From: Myxococcales bacterium UBA1660
Lineage (GTDB): Bacteria; Myxococcota_A; Polyangia; Polyangiales; Houyiibacteriaceae
Assembly (NCBI GenBank): GCA_002320815.1
Contig: DCLA01000019.1
Span: 62,001 to 126,000 of the forward strand
DNA length: 64,000 nucleotides
Direction: 5' to 3'
Of this stretch, positions 8,470 to 16,471 are shown piece after piece (position 1 is the stretch's first letter; each line of letters opens with the position of its first letter). Below the pieces are notes generated by a model. It saw nothing but the letters and a program-made list of their open reading frames with translations. It ran no database searches and was not told the DNA's origin. A program made the translations under genes and the position numbers.

Positions 8470-9135
8470 ATGATCCACATGAACGCGACACCGGGCCGCA
8501 CGGGCCCTTCCACCAAACCGACCGATCCGAGCGCCACGCTCGAACGCATCGACGCCCGGCTCGAGCGCCTCGAGGCCCTGCTCGGCCCGCTGGCCGAGAT
8601 GCCCCACGCCATGGGCACCGTCGGGGACATCCTCGACGAGCAGGCGCGGCGCCTGGGCGACGTCGACGAACGCATGGCGGCCGCCGCCGCGCTCCTCGAG
8701 CGGGTGAGCCGCCCCGAGACGCTGCGCACGCTGGGTCAGCTCGTGGACCTCCTGGAGAAGGCACCGCAGGGTCTGGCGACGGCGACCGACATCCTGGACG
8801 AGGTCATGGAGTCGGCTGGCCGGGAGGGCGTGGCCCTGGACCAGATGGTCGGCGAACTGCGCACCTTCGCGATGCTGCTGCTGCGCGCCGCGCCGGACCT
8901 GAACCGCGCCCTCGGCGCGGCGATGATCAGCCCGGCGACCCTCCGGGTCCTGGGCGACGTCACGGCGTCGGTGGCCGAGGCCACCGGAGAGGAGCCGCCT
9001 CGCGTGGGGCTGATGGGGATGATGCGCGGTCTGCGCGACGAGGACATGGGCCGCGCCATGGGCTTCCTGCTGCGGGTGGGGAAGAACTTCGGGCGCACGT
9101 TGAAGCGCGAGTCCAAGCGGCTCGCGAGTGGATGA
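8470..9135 (+). CDS. DUF1641 family protein, SQR partner
   Basis: A 221-residue, mostly helical, soluble protein. After a disordered N-terminus come amphipathic helices (ERIDARLERLEALLGPLAEM and VDERMAAAAALLERV). The DUF1641 core follows (LRTLGQLVDLLEKAPQGLATATDILDE, then VGLMGMMRGLRDEDMGRAMGFLL). Genes of this family often sit beside sulfide:quinone oxidoreductase genes and may help SQR at the membrane, but no biochemical role is established. Start ATG 8470 follows GGGGGTG; a second ATG at 8479 is possible. The gap to the sqr start is 16 bases, so one transcript is expected. Confidence 0.8.
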   Translation: MIHMNATPGRTGPSTKPTDPSATLERIDARLERLEALLGPLAEMPHAMGTVGDILDEQARRLGDVDERMAAAAALLERVSRPETLRTLGQLVDLLEKAPQGLATATDILDEVMESAGREGVALDQMVGELRTFAMLLLRAAPDLNRALGAAMISPATLRVLGDVTASVAEATGEEPPRVGLMGMMRGLRDEDMGRAMGFLLRVGKNFGRTLKRESKRLASG

Positions 9136-9151
9136 GAGAGGGAGACGAACC

Positions 9152-10345
9152 ATGAGTAACGACAGCTTCGATGTTCTGATCGTCGGCGGGGGGACCGCGG
9201 GGATCACCGCCGCGTCGCAACTGGTCCAGCAGGCCGACGCGCCGGCTCGGATCGGGATCGTGGATCCCGCCCAGGCGCACTTCTATCAACCCATCTGGAC
9301 CCTGGTCGGCGGCGGCGTCTTCCCCCGCGAGGTATCCATGCGGACCATGGCCGAGGTCATGCCGCCCGGCGTCGAGTGGATCGCCGACCGGGTCACCGAG
9401 TTCGTCCCGGCCGCGAACACCGTGAAGACCGAAGACGGCCGCTCGCTGCGCTACGAGCAGCTCATCGTGGCCCCCGGCATCCAGCTGGACTGGGAGAAGA
9501 TCGAGGGGCTCCCCGCCGCGCTGGGCAAGGACGGTGTCACCAGCAACTACACCTACGACACGGTGCCCTACACCTGGGAGTGCATCCGCAAGTTCCAGGG
9601 CGGCCACGCGGTCTTCACCTTCCCGAACACGCCCATCAAATGTGCCGGGGCGCCGCAGAAGATCATGTGGCTCGCCGAAGAGGCCTTCCGGAAGCAGAGC
9701 GTCCGCTCGCGGACCAAGATCACCTACGCGGCGGCCGGCGGCGCCATCTTCGGGATCCCGAAGTACCGCGACGCCCTGAACGTCCTGGTGAAGGAGCGGG
9801 ACATCGACACGGAGTTCCATCGGAACCTCGTGGCCATCCGGCCTCAGAGCAAGGAGGCGGTCTTCGCCAGCACCAACGGTGGCGACGAGCTGATCCTGAA
9901 GTACGACATGATCCACGTGACGCCGCCGCAGAGCGCGCCCGACTTCGTGAAGCGTTCCCCGCTCGCCAACGAAGGCGGTTGGGTCGACGTGGACAAACAC
10001 ACGCTGCAGCACACCCAGCAGGCCAACGTCTTCTCGCTCGGCGACGCCAGCAGCCTGCCTTGCTCGAAGACCGGCGCCGCGATCCGCAAACAGGCGCCGG
10101 TCCTGGTGGAGAACCTGATGGCCCTCCGCGCCGGCCGCCCGCTCACCGCGAGCTACGACGGCTACGCCTCCTGTCCGCTGGTCACCGGCTACGGCAAGGT
10201 GATCCTCGCGGAGTTCGGCTACGACGGGAAGATCATGGAGACCTTTCCCTTCGACCAAGCCCGCGAGCGGTACAGCATGTACGCGCTCAAGGCCCACGCG
10301 CTGCCGGCCCTCTACTGGAACGGCATGCTCCGCGGCCGCCTCTGA
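9152..10345 (+). CDS. sqr: Type II sulfide:quinone oxidoreductase (mitochondrial SQRDL-like)
   Basis: A 397-residue FAD flavoprotein that oxidises sulfide to a persulfide and reduces quinone at the membrane. The N-terminal VGGGTAGI binds FAD. The redox cysteines are Cys164 in FPNTPIKCAGAPQKIMW and Cys341 in ASCPLVTGYGKVILAEF. The C-terminal stretch METFPFDQARERYSMY and LYWNGMLRG is close to the human mitochondrial enzyme, placing it in the type II group, not with the cyanobacterial/phototroph type I enzymes. A GGAGACGAAC ribosome site precedes ATG 9152. It is preceded by the DUF1641 gene and followed by HiPIP. The persulfide product is the expected substrate of the CstB-like enzyme at 5489-6853. 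Confidence 0.95.
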   Translation: MSNDSFDVLIVGGGTAGITAASQLVQQADAPARIGIVDPAQAHFYQPIWTLVGGGVFPREVSMRTMAEVMPPGVEWIADRVTEFVPAANTVKTEDGRSLRYEQLIVAPGIQLDWEKIEGLPAALGKDGVTSNYTYDTVPYTWECIRKFQGGHAVFTFPNTPIKCAGAPQKIMWLAEEAFRKQSVRSRTKITYAAAGGAIFGIPKYRDALNVLVKERDIDTEFHRNLVAIRPQSKEAVFASTNGGDELILKYDMIHVTPPQSAPDFVKRSPLANEGGWVDVDKHTLQHTQQANVFSLGDASSLPCSKTGAAIRKQAPVLVENLMALRAGRPLTASYDGYASCPLVTGYGKVILAEFGYDGKIMETFPFDQARERYSMYALKAHALPALYWNGMLRGRL

Positions 10346-10374
10346 GCGCTCGCGCGCAACCCGGTGCAACCGTC

Positions 10375-10396
10375 GCTGCAACGCCATCGTTGCAGC
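10375..10396. repeat. Perfect 9-bp hairpin between sqr and HiPIP genes
   Basis: GCTGCAACG and CGTTGCAGC pair exactly around a CCAT loop. The surrounding gap contains four copies of TGCA-type words. It could be an mRNA processing or partial termination hairpin that sets the ratio of SQR to HiPIP, or an operator; no T tract follows. Confidence 0.4.
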
Positions 10397-10508
10397 GGCG
10401 GTCTTGCAGGAGCCGATCCTGCGATGACGCCAACGGCACGCATCGTGAAGCGCGCTCGCCCGACGACCGGCGGGGCCTGCCCCGCCCGAACCAGCAAGGG
10501 AAGAACCG

Positions 10509-10847
10509 ATGCAGAAGAAGAACACGATCGGCCGCCGCGAGCTCCTCCGGCGCGTGACCGGCTACGGCGCCGCGACGGTGGGCCTCCTGGTCCTGGGCTC
10601 CTCCGCCGGCTGCGGCGGTGAAGACGAAGGGCCGAATTGCAACGACACCTCCGGCCTGAACCCCCAGCAGCAGTCCACGCGCTCCTCGCTGGGCTACGTC
10701 GCGGTCTCGCCCCATGGAGCTCAGAAGAACTGCGCCAACTGCAACTTCTACACGGCTGGCGGCGCGAACCAGTGCGGCTCCTGCACGCTGCTCCCCGGCC
10801 CCATCGCCTCGGAAGCCTACTGCAACTCCTGGGCGGCCAAGGCCTAG
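10509..10847 (+). CDS. High-potential iron-sulfur protein (HiPIP)
   Basis: A 112-residue exported electron carrier. The N-terminus has twin arginines (GRRELLRR) followed by a hydrophobic stretch, fitting Tat export of a folded Fe-S protein; LGSSAGC at residue 35 could be a lipobox, so it may be membrane-anchored. The mature part holds the HiPIP cluster pattern: Cys75 and Cys78 in CANCNFY, Cys92 in GSCTLLPG and Cys105 in AYCNSW. Cys89 is extra. HiPIPs shuttle electrons between quinol-oxidising complexes and terminal oxidases or reaction centres. The neighbouring sqr gene suggests a role in passing on sulfide-derived electrons, which is inference. The gap to sqr is 163 bases, so it may have its own promoter. 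Confidence 0.87.
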   Translation: MQKKNTIGRRELLRRVTGYGAATVGLLVLGSSAGCGGEDEGPNCNDTSGLNPQQQSTRSSLGYVAVSPHGAQKNCANCNFYTAGGANQCGSCTLLPGPIASEAYCNSWAAKA

Positions 10848-10855
10848 CTCCTCGT

Positions 10856-10889
10856 CCCCGCCGGCGCCTCGGTCGAGGTGCCGGCGGGG
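10856..10889 (+). terminator. Hairpin terminator after the HiPIP gene
   Basis: A 15-base-pair stem (10856-10870 with 10875-10889, one G-U) encloses the loop GGTC, 8 bases after the HiPIP stop. There is no T tract. Position and stability suggest it ends the sulfide operon. Confidence 0.55.
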
Positions 10890-11041
10890 AGCACACCGAG
10901 ACCGCCGAACGGCACCGCCCTGCACCGCCTTGCACCGACCGCTGAAACCGATGCAACGAAGGGAAGTCGCCGCAGGTCGCATTTCATTCGGTGAGCGGCA
11001 AGCGCAGTGCGCATGGCACACGCGCTGCACTCGAGGGGAAC

Positions 11042-12277
11042 ATGCTCCGTTCTCCCCTCGTCGTCGCGCCCGGCCCGCGAGCGGTCGCGACGACGGCTCG
11101 CGTCGCCCTGGTCCTGCTCGCCCTCACCTCGGTGGCGCGGGCTCAGAACACGCAGGAGAACCCCGACGCCGCCGGGCTCGAGCAAGACGAGTCTCCGGAG
11201 GCCTCGTCCACGCCGACCGACTCGCTCGGGCCGGTGGTCCTCGAGGCCGAGAACGCGAAGGTGCAGCTCGGCTTCGGAGCCCAGATTCGCGGCACCTTCA
11301 CTTCGGGAGACTCGCTGGTGCAGCTCCACCGGGCCCGCCCGAGCCTCACGGTACGCCTCCTCGGCGACCGCCTCCGCTTCCGCGTGCACGCGGACGTCGC
11401 GCCCCGCTCGCTGGAACTCATCGACCTGTTCGTCGAAGGGGACCCGACCGAGGACCTCCGGGTCCGCCTGGGCATCGGGAAGATCCCCTTCACGCTCCAC
11501 TGGGACCAGTCCTATCTCGACCTCGCCTTCGTCGATTGGGACCTGACCACCCGCTGGTTCACCGGGCGGCAGCTCGGCATCGGGGTCGCAGGCCGAGGGA
11601 GCGAGCGCTGGCAGTGGGCCGCCGGCCTCTATCAGGGCGAGACCCTCCGCGCGGCCAATGGGCAGCGCTTCCGCACCGCCTACGGCGAGAGCCGCACCAA
11701 CGCGCTCGGTCTGCGCGATCCGGCCCCGGTGGGCGCGCCGCACCCCGAGCTCGCGGGGCGTGTCGCGTGGGTCGCGCCCGCCTTCGCGATGGCCCTCAGC
11801 GCGGCGTGGGATCTCCGCCCCACCTACGCGGTCGACGAGGACCTGCGCCTGGCGCTCGACGCTCACGTCCACCTCGCGCCCGTGGACGTTCGCGCCGCGG
11901 CCTACCTGGCCGTCGCCGAGACGGGGCGCGGGGACCTGATGGTGAGCCACGGGGGTAGCCTCCTCGAGCTGGAGATCCGGCCGATGCGACGCTGGTCCAT
12001 CGCCTTCCGCCACGCCGCGATCGTACGCAGCGACGCGCTCCGCGCGGACGCGCGAGCCCGCGCCGACCGCCTCATCGCCGACGCCACCGACCCGGTGCAG
12101 ATGGCCGAGCGCTACGCCGACGTCGGGCGCATCCGCGCCGAGCACGAGAGCACCGTGGCGACCAACGTGTACCTCGTCGGCGACGACCTGAAGCTCCAGG
12201 CCGACGCGAGCTGGCTGCGCGCCGGCACCCACGCCGACGACTGGCGCGTGCGGGTCCAGGCCAACGTGGCCTTCTGA
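11042..12277 (+). CDS. Porin-like outer-membrane beta-barrel protein
   Basis: A 411-residue outer-membrane protein resembling phosphate-selective porin O/P. A signal peptide ends near VARA. A short Glu/Asp/Thr-rich spacer follows, then alternating beta strands such as VQLGFGAQIRGTFTS, LRFRVHADVAP and LRVRLGIGKIPFTLHWDQ. The protein ends in VRVQANVAF; a terminal Phe is the usual BAM recognition signal. The ATG at 11042 follows GAGGGG and gives a proper signal peptide; the frame extends 17 codons upstream without support. It lies downstream of the HiPIP terminator, so it is probably a separate unit. The substrate is unknown. Confidence 0.8.
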   Translation: MLRSPLVVAPGPRAVATTARVALVLLALTSVARAQNTQENPDAAGLEQDESPEASSTPTDSLGPVVLEAENAKVQLGFGAQIRGTFTSGDSLVQLHRARPSLTVRLLGDRLRFRVHADVAPRSLELIDLFVEGDPTEDLRVRLGIGKIPFTLHWDQSYLDLAFVDWDLTTRWFTGRQLGIGVAGRGSERWQWAAGLYQGETLRAANGQRFRTAYGESRTNALGLRDPAPVGAPHPELAGRVAWVAPAFAMALSAAWDLRPTYAVDEDLRLALDAHVHLAPVDVRAAAYLAVAETGRGDLMVSHGGSLLELEIRPMRRWSIAFRHAAIVRSDALRADARARADRLIADATDPVQMAERYADVGRIRAEHESTVATNVYLVGDDLKLQADASWLRAGTHADDWRVRVQANVAF

Positions 12278-12393
12278 CCGCCGCCTTTCGCCCCCCGCAT
12301 TTTGGCCCCCCGCGGCGGGCGCTCCATGGTGAAACACAGCGATTCGACCGGCGCGTCGGGTAGCGGGGCGACCCCTCGGTCGACAGAGCGCCC

Positions 12394-13185
12394 ATGAAGA
12401 TCGATCTCTCCGCCAAGACCGCCATCGTCACCGGCTCCACTGCCGGCATCGGCCTCGCCATCGCCCAGGGGTTGGCCGAGGCGGGCGCCACCGTCGTCGT
12501 CAACGGACGCACCGACGCGCGCGTGGAAGCCGCCATCGCCACCATCCAGAAGGCCGTCCCCGGCGCCGAGGTGAAGGGCTTCACCGGCGACCTCGGGAAC
12601 GCCGAGGGTTGCGCCGAGCTGACCCGGCAGGTCCCCACCTGCGACATCCTGGTCAACAACCTGGGCATCTATGGCCCCCAGGACTTCTTCGAGGTCGAGG
12701 ATGCTCGCTGGACCGAACTCTTCGAGGTCAACGTCATGAGCGGCGTCCGCCTCTCCCGCGCCTACGCGCCGGCCATGGTCGACCGGGGCTGGGGCCGCAT
12801 CGTGTTCATCTCCTCCGAGTCGTCGATCAACATCCCCAAGGACATGATCCACTACGGCTTCTCGAAGACGGCCCAGCTCTCCATCGCCCGCGGTCTGGCC
12901 AAGCGCTTGGCGGGGACCGGGGTCACCGTGAACTCGGTGTTGCCGGGGCCGACCTTCAGCGAAGGGCTCGAGGAGATGCTGCGGGAGGAGGCCGAGGCCA
13001 AGGGCGTCTCCCTGCAGGAGGCCGGCGAGCAGTTCGTCATGAGCAACCGTCCGTCGTCGATCATCCAGCGACCGGCCACCGTCGAGGAGGTCGCCAACAT
13101 GGTGGTCTACACCTGCTCGACCCAGGCCTCGGCGACCAGCGGAGCGGCCCTTCGGGTCGACGGCGGCGTCGTCGACAGCATCTGA
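12394..13185 (+). CDS. SDR family oxidoreductase
   Basis: A 263-residue short-chain dehydrogenase/reductase. The nucleotide-binding motif TGSTAGIG is at residues 14-21, NNLGIYG takes the place of the usual NNAG, and the catalytic region has SSESS followed by YGFSK (Tyr-x3-Lys). The C-terminal GAALRVDGGVVDSI is the usual SDR ending. The Arg after the first beta-strand region (NGRTDAR) favours NADP(H). The substrate cannot be read from sequence; 3-oxoacyl-ACP reductase-like enzymes are the nearest general type. It stands alone between the porin-like and receiver genes. Confidence 0.9.
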   Translation: MKIDLSAKTAIVTGSTAGIGLAIAQGLAEAGATVVVNGRTDARVEAAIATIQKAVPGAEVKGFTGDLGNAEGCAELTRQVPTCDILVNNLGIYGPQDFFEVEDARWTELFEVNVMSGVRLSRAYAPAMVDRGWGRIVFISSESSINIPKDMIHYGFSKTAQLSIARGLAKRLAGTGVTVNSVLPGPTFSEGLEEMLREEAEAKGVSLQEAGEQFVMSNRPSSIIQRPATVEEVANMVVYTCSTQASATSGAALRVDGGVVDSI

Positions 13186-13299
13186 GCCGTGCCGGGGCTG
13201 GCTCCCTTCGCTCGCTTCATGGCCGGCGAAGCGTGCGACACAATCCCTTCACATGCGGCGGGCATCTCTGAGGATGACTCCATCCCCCCGAGGTCCCCG

Positions 13300-13734
13300 A
13301 TGTCCCCAGCCAGCCCCTCCCCAGCCAGCCCCGCCCCCGCCCGCGCCCCCCGAGCTCTCGTCGCCGAGGACGACCCGGCCATCCGGCACATGATGGCCAA
13401 GGCCCTCCGGGCCGACGGCTTCACGGTGGTCGAGGTGCCCAACGGGCGGGTGCTGCTGGAGTCCCTGGCGAATCTCCTGCTCTACGGGACCTCGCCGGAC
13501 ACCGCCCTGGACCTCATCGTGGTCGACCTGCACATGCCGCACATCGACGGGCTGCACGTGGTCGCCGCCCTCCGCGGCGCCGAGTGGCGCGTGCCGGTGC
13601 TGGTGGTCACCGCGGACACCCGCCCCGACGTGGGCACCATGGCCCGCCGCATGGGCGCCCGAGCGGTGCTGCAGAAGCCCTTCGACCTGGACGACTTCCG
13701 CACGGCGGCGATGTTCTACTCCCGGTGCGCCTGA
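13300..13734 (+). CDS. Single-domain response regulator
   Basis: A 144-residue protein that is essentially one receiver domain behind a Pro/Ser/Ala-rich N-terminal tail of about 18 residues. It has the acidic pair AEDDPA, the phospho-acceptor Asp in VDLHMPHIDG, the conserved Thr in VVTADT and the Lys in LQKPFD. There is no output domain, so it would act by protein-protein contact, as CheY or Spo0F do. No kinase gene is adjacent. The start at 13300 follows GAGG; the open frame continues upstream to 13189 but would add a non-conserved stretch. Confidence 0.83.
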   Translation: MSPASPSPASPAPARAPRALVAEDDPAIRHMMAKALRADGFTVVEVPNGRVLLESLANLLLYGTSPDTALDLIVVDLHMPHIDGLHVVAALRGAEWRVPVLVVTADTRPDVGTMARRMGARAVLQKPFDLDDFRTAAMFYSRCA

Positions 13735-13769
13735 ACGAGCGGGTCCGGCGCGGAACGTGAGCGGGAGCT

Positions 13770-14351
13770 TCAGAAGGTGAGGTCGAGGTTCAGGCCGCCG
13801 CGCGCGCCGCTCCGGTCCACGCCGAAGTAGGGGCGCAGGCGCGCGTGGGGTTCGGCCGCCCCAGCGCGATTCGCACGGACGAAGTGCCCGATGAAGCCGC
13901 CGACCGAGATGGCGAAGCCGATGACCGAGAGCGTCAGGTAGGTGCGATAGCGACGAGTCGCGGCGTCGAGGTCGTCACACTGGGAGGTGATGCCGTACTC
14001 GGAGGCGACGGCCGGATCACAGATGGACTCCGAGTCGCGCGCGCTGGCGTAGGCAAAGCCCACGGCGTCGAGGCGGGCACAGGCGGACGAGGTGTCGTCC
14101 AGGAGGCACTGCCGGGCGTACTCGCGCTGCTCGTCGAAGTCGTCCTCGCGCGCGGCGTCGATGGCTCCCCCGAGGAAGGCGAACCCCGCGACGAGCCCGA
14201 CGACCGCCGGGATCCACAGGAGGTTCCGGGGTGCCTCGCTCGGGTCCTGCCGGAGCTCCACCGACGGGGGTTCCGCGGGCCCGTCCTGCGCGGATACCGA
14301 GGTGGCCCCGAGGGCGAGAACGAGGAGGGCGACCGAGAGCGAGCGAATCAT
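13770..14351 (-). CDS. Secreted/membrane protein with two TM helices, unknown function
   Basis: A 193-residue protein with a signal peptide (VALLVLALGATSVSA, cleavage near SAQ). Two hydrophobic helices follow, NLLWIPAVVGLVAGFAFLGG and YLTLSVIGFAISVGGFIGHF. Between them is a soluble loop with four cysteines (QCLLDDTSSAC, ESICDP, TSQCDD), which would form disulfides if periplasmic. The protein ends in a beta-like LNLDLTF. It resembles the many small envelope proteins paired with TPR proteins in Myxococcota, but I do not recognise the family. The next gene on this strand is the upstream thioredoxin gene, 77 bases away. Confidence 0.7.
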   Translation of the reverse strand: MIRSLSVALLVLALGATSVSAQDGPAEPPSVELRQDPSEAPRNLLWIPAVVGLVAGFAFLGGAIDAAREDDFDEQREYARQCLLDDTSSACARLDAVGFAYASARDSESICDPAVASEYGITSQCDDLDAATRRYRTYLTLSVIGFAISVGGFIGHFVRANRAGAAEPHARLRPYFGVDRSGARGGLNLDLTF

Positions 14352-14428
14352 CGGTGCAGCGTCGCCCGAACGGGGGCGCTTTTCCAACGCTCTCTCCGCG
14401 GCAGCGGTCTCTCCGGGACAACGGCTTC

Positions 14429-14848
14429 TCAGAGGCCGAGCTGCTGCGCGATGGCCGCGGCGGGCATCGCCCCCGAGACCCGCTGCGCCTCTCGCCCCTG
14501 CTGGAACAGGATCATCGTCGGGATTCCGGTGATCTGATAGCGCCCGGCGACCTCGGGCAACGCGTCGGTGTCCACCTTGGCCACCACCACCTGACCGGCC
14601 TTGTCGCGGGCGAGCTTCTCCAGCTCCGGCGCGACCATCTTGCAGGGGCCGCACCACGCCGCCCAGAAGTCGGTGAGGATCGGCAGCGGGCTCTTCCAGA
14701 GCAGCTCGTCGAACTCCTCCGCGCTCCGGACGTTCACCGGCTGCGCCACCTGCATGGCGGCCTTGCAGGCCCCGCACTTCGGCTGGGCGTCGAGCTTCTC
14801 GGCCGGGACGCGGTTGCGCTGGCCGCACGAGGGGCAGGTCAGGATCAT
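14429..14848 (-). CDS. trxC: Zinc-ribbon thioredoxin (thioredoxin 2 type)
   Basis: A 139-residue cytoplasmic disulfide reductase. The N-terminal 30 residues form a zinc ribbon (CPSC at 5-8, CGAC at 25-28). The thioredoxin fold follows with active site WCGPC at 65-69 and the cis-proline in GIPTMILF. The domain order and length match E. coli Trx2. It reduces protein disulfides using thioredoxin reductase and is usually linked to oxidative stress. A role in the sulfur metabolism encoded 4 kb away is possible but unproven. Confidence 0.92.
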   Translation of the reverse strand: MILTCPSCGQRNRVPAEKLDAQPKCGACKAAMQVAQPVNVRSAEEFDELLWKSPLPILTDFWAAWCGPCKMVAPELEKLARDKAGQVVVAKVDTDALPEVAGRYQITGIPTMILFQQGREAQRVSGAMPAAAIAQQLGL

Positions 14849-14946
14849 GAGGCCGATGTAGCCACCGGGTCGGTGCCGTCATGGGCCTCGGCGAGCGCAT
14901 CCTCACGGGCTTTACATCCCCCCAGGGCCTCCCTAGAAGCGCTCCC

Positions 14947-15453
14947 ATGAGAACCGTGCCCTTCGCCCTCGTCCTCCTGGCCGCCTGCGGCGGTGAAGCC
15001 GCCGTGTCTTCGGCCGAGACCTCCACCACCACCGAGACGAGCGGCGCCGAGACCAGCGGCATCGCGCCGGCCGATGGGGTGCAGCCGAGGGTGCAGGGAC
15101 CGGTCCACGTGCGCATCGCCGAGCTCGACGAGACCTTCGAACCCCGGCTGCCCGACAGCCGGTTCGATCCCGGCACGAGCCAGCCGTGGATCGCCATCTA
15201 CGGTCCCCGGAGCTGGGCCATCCTGCTGGATGCCCCCGAAAACGTCGGCCACTTCGACGCCGCGGGGAACCGGGTGCGGCTCCAGGTCCCCGGCACGACC
15301 ACCGAGATCCCGGTGCGCGGGAGCCTGGACGTGGACGCCATCGACCCCAGCACCGGCCGCCTGGCCTTCACCGTGCGGGGCGAGGCCGTCGTGGACGGCA
15401 TGGACGCCGAGGTCGCCATCGACGTCGACACCACGCTCACCGCCCTCCCCTGA
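14947..15453 (+). CDS. Small lipoprotein of unknown function
   Basis: A 168-residue lipoprotein. The signal peptide MRTVPFALVLLAAC ends in a lipobox (LAAC). A Ser/Thr/Glu-rich spacer runs to about residue 40, and a beta-rich domain follows (HVRIAELDETFEPRL, WIAIYGPRSWAILLD, RLAFTVRGEAVVDG). No family was recognised. The start at 14947 gives the signal peptide directly. It is divergent from trxC and converges on the DnaJ-type zinc-finger gene. Confidence 0.75.
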   Translation: MRTVPFALVLLAACGGEAAVSSAETSTTTETSGAETSGIAPADGVQPRVQGPVHVRIAELDETFEPRLPDSRFDPGTSQPWIAIYGPRSWAILLDAPENVGHFDAAGNRVRLQVPGTTTEIPVRGSLDVDAIDPSTGRLAFTVRGEAVVDGMDAEVAIDVDTTLTALP

Positions 15454-15471
15454 CCGCGGACTCGCGCGCTC

Positions 15472-16395
15472 CTACCCGAACCGGGAGAACGCGAGGAAGA
15501 AGAAGGCCGCGGTGGTGAGGATCAGGAAGACCATCGCCGCGGTGGGCACCACGCTCAGCCACCGCGAGCGAAAGAGCTCGGGCGGCGAGACGTCCGGGGG
15601 CTCGCCACAGACGTAGCCCGTGCGGCCGCCGGCGAGCGTGAAGGCGTACACCGGCACCCGGGTCAGGGTGAGCCGCTGATGGACGACCCGGCCGACGGCG
15701 GGGTCGCTCTTCTCCTCCAGCAGCGCGTCGACGTGGGTCGCGTGCGCGGCGGCGGCTTCCCGGTAGTCGCCGCCGGCGCCTCGGCCGGTGAAGCGGCCGA
15801 TGAGCGGCGCTTCCTGGTCATGGACCACCTCGCCCTCGCTCGGGTGGTCGACCAGGTAGAGCAAGGGGTGCGGGCCGATGACCTCGCCCGGCTCCTCGTA
15901 CACCCGGAGGGTGACCTCGGGCCGGAAGGTCTGCGACACGATGATCTGGGCATGCCGCCGCGCGGTGCCGCGGCAGTCGACGCAGGGTTCGGTCCCCGCG
16001 CCGGCACAGCGCGGGCACTCCCGGACGTCGACGAGGCCCTCGCCCCGGCACTCGACGCAGCGGCGAGTCCCCTTGGCCGCGCAGGTGTCGCAGGCGTGAG
16101 TGCCGGTGCCCACGTCGGTCTGGACATAGGTGCCGGCGAGCATGCGCGCGGGGACGACCGGCGCGAGGTCCAGGCCCCAGGCGTCGGGGAGCTCGCCCAC
16201 CGGAGAGTCGGCGGGGGCGGAGCGGCCCATCTCGATCCGCACCCGTCGCTCCTCGGCCACCGTGACCAGCCGGATCTGCATCGGGTGCAGTACGCGGACC
16301 TCGCGGAGGTCGGCGCCGTCGGGCATCCGCCGGCGGCCGGGGTCCTCGTCGTGCCAGCGACGTACGAGCTCGAGCGCGGTCTCCTTCGCCTCCAC
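15472..16395 (-). CDS. DnaJ-type zinc-finger protein with C-terminal membrane helix
   Basis: A 307-residue protein. Residues about 1-100 are soluble. About 100-160 hold four CxxC units spaced like the DnaJ cysteine-rich domain: CDTCAAKG, CVECRGEG, CPRCAGAG and CVDCRGTA. These would bind two zinc ions. A soluble region of about 120 residues follows, and near the end is a hydrophobic helix (VVPTAAMVFLILTTAAFFFLAF). There is no J domain, so it is not a co-chaperone in the usual sense; tethering to the membrane suggests a local binding or assembly role. The GTG start at 16395 follows AGGA by 8 bases. Confidence 0.75.
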   Translation of the reverse strand: MEAKETALELVRRWHDEDPGRRRMPDGADLREVRVLHPMQIRLVTVAEERRVRIEMGRSAPADSPVGELPDAWGLDLAPVVPARMLAGTYVQTDVGTGTHACDTCAAKGTRRCVECRGEGLVDVRECPRCAGAGTEPCVDCRGTARRHAQIIVSQTFRPEVTLRVYEEPGEVIGPHPLLYLVDHPSEGEVVHDQEAPLIGRFTGRGAGGDYREAAAAHATHVDALLEEKSDPAVGRVVHQRLTLTRVPVYAFTLAGGRTGYVCGEPPDVSPPELFRSRWLSVVPTAAMVFLILTTAAFFFLAFSRFG

Positions 16396-16471
16396 GGCCG
16401 AGATCCTAGCCCAAACGCGTGCGCGGGCGCCCGGCCTATGGCCAGGCGCCCGCGCATGCAGAGAGCGAAGG

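Noticed and set aside
10911..10924. Possible sigma54 promoter (GGCACCGCCCTGCA) before the porin-like gene
   Set aside because: GG and GC are 9 bases apart, not the required 10.
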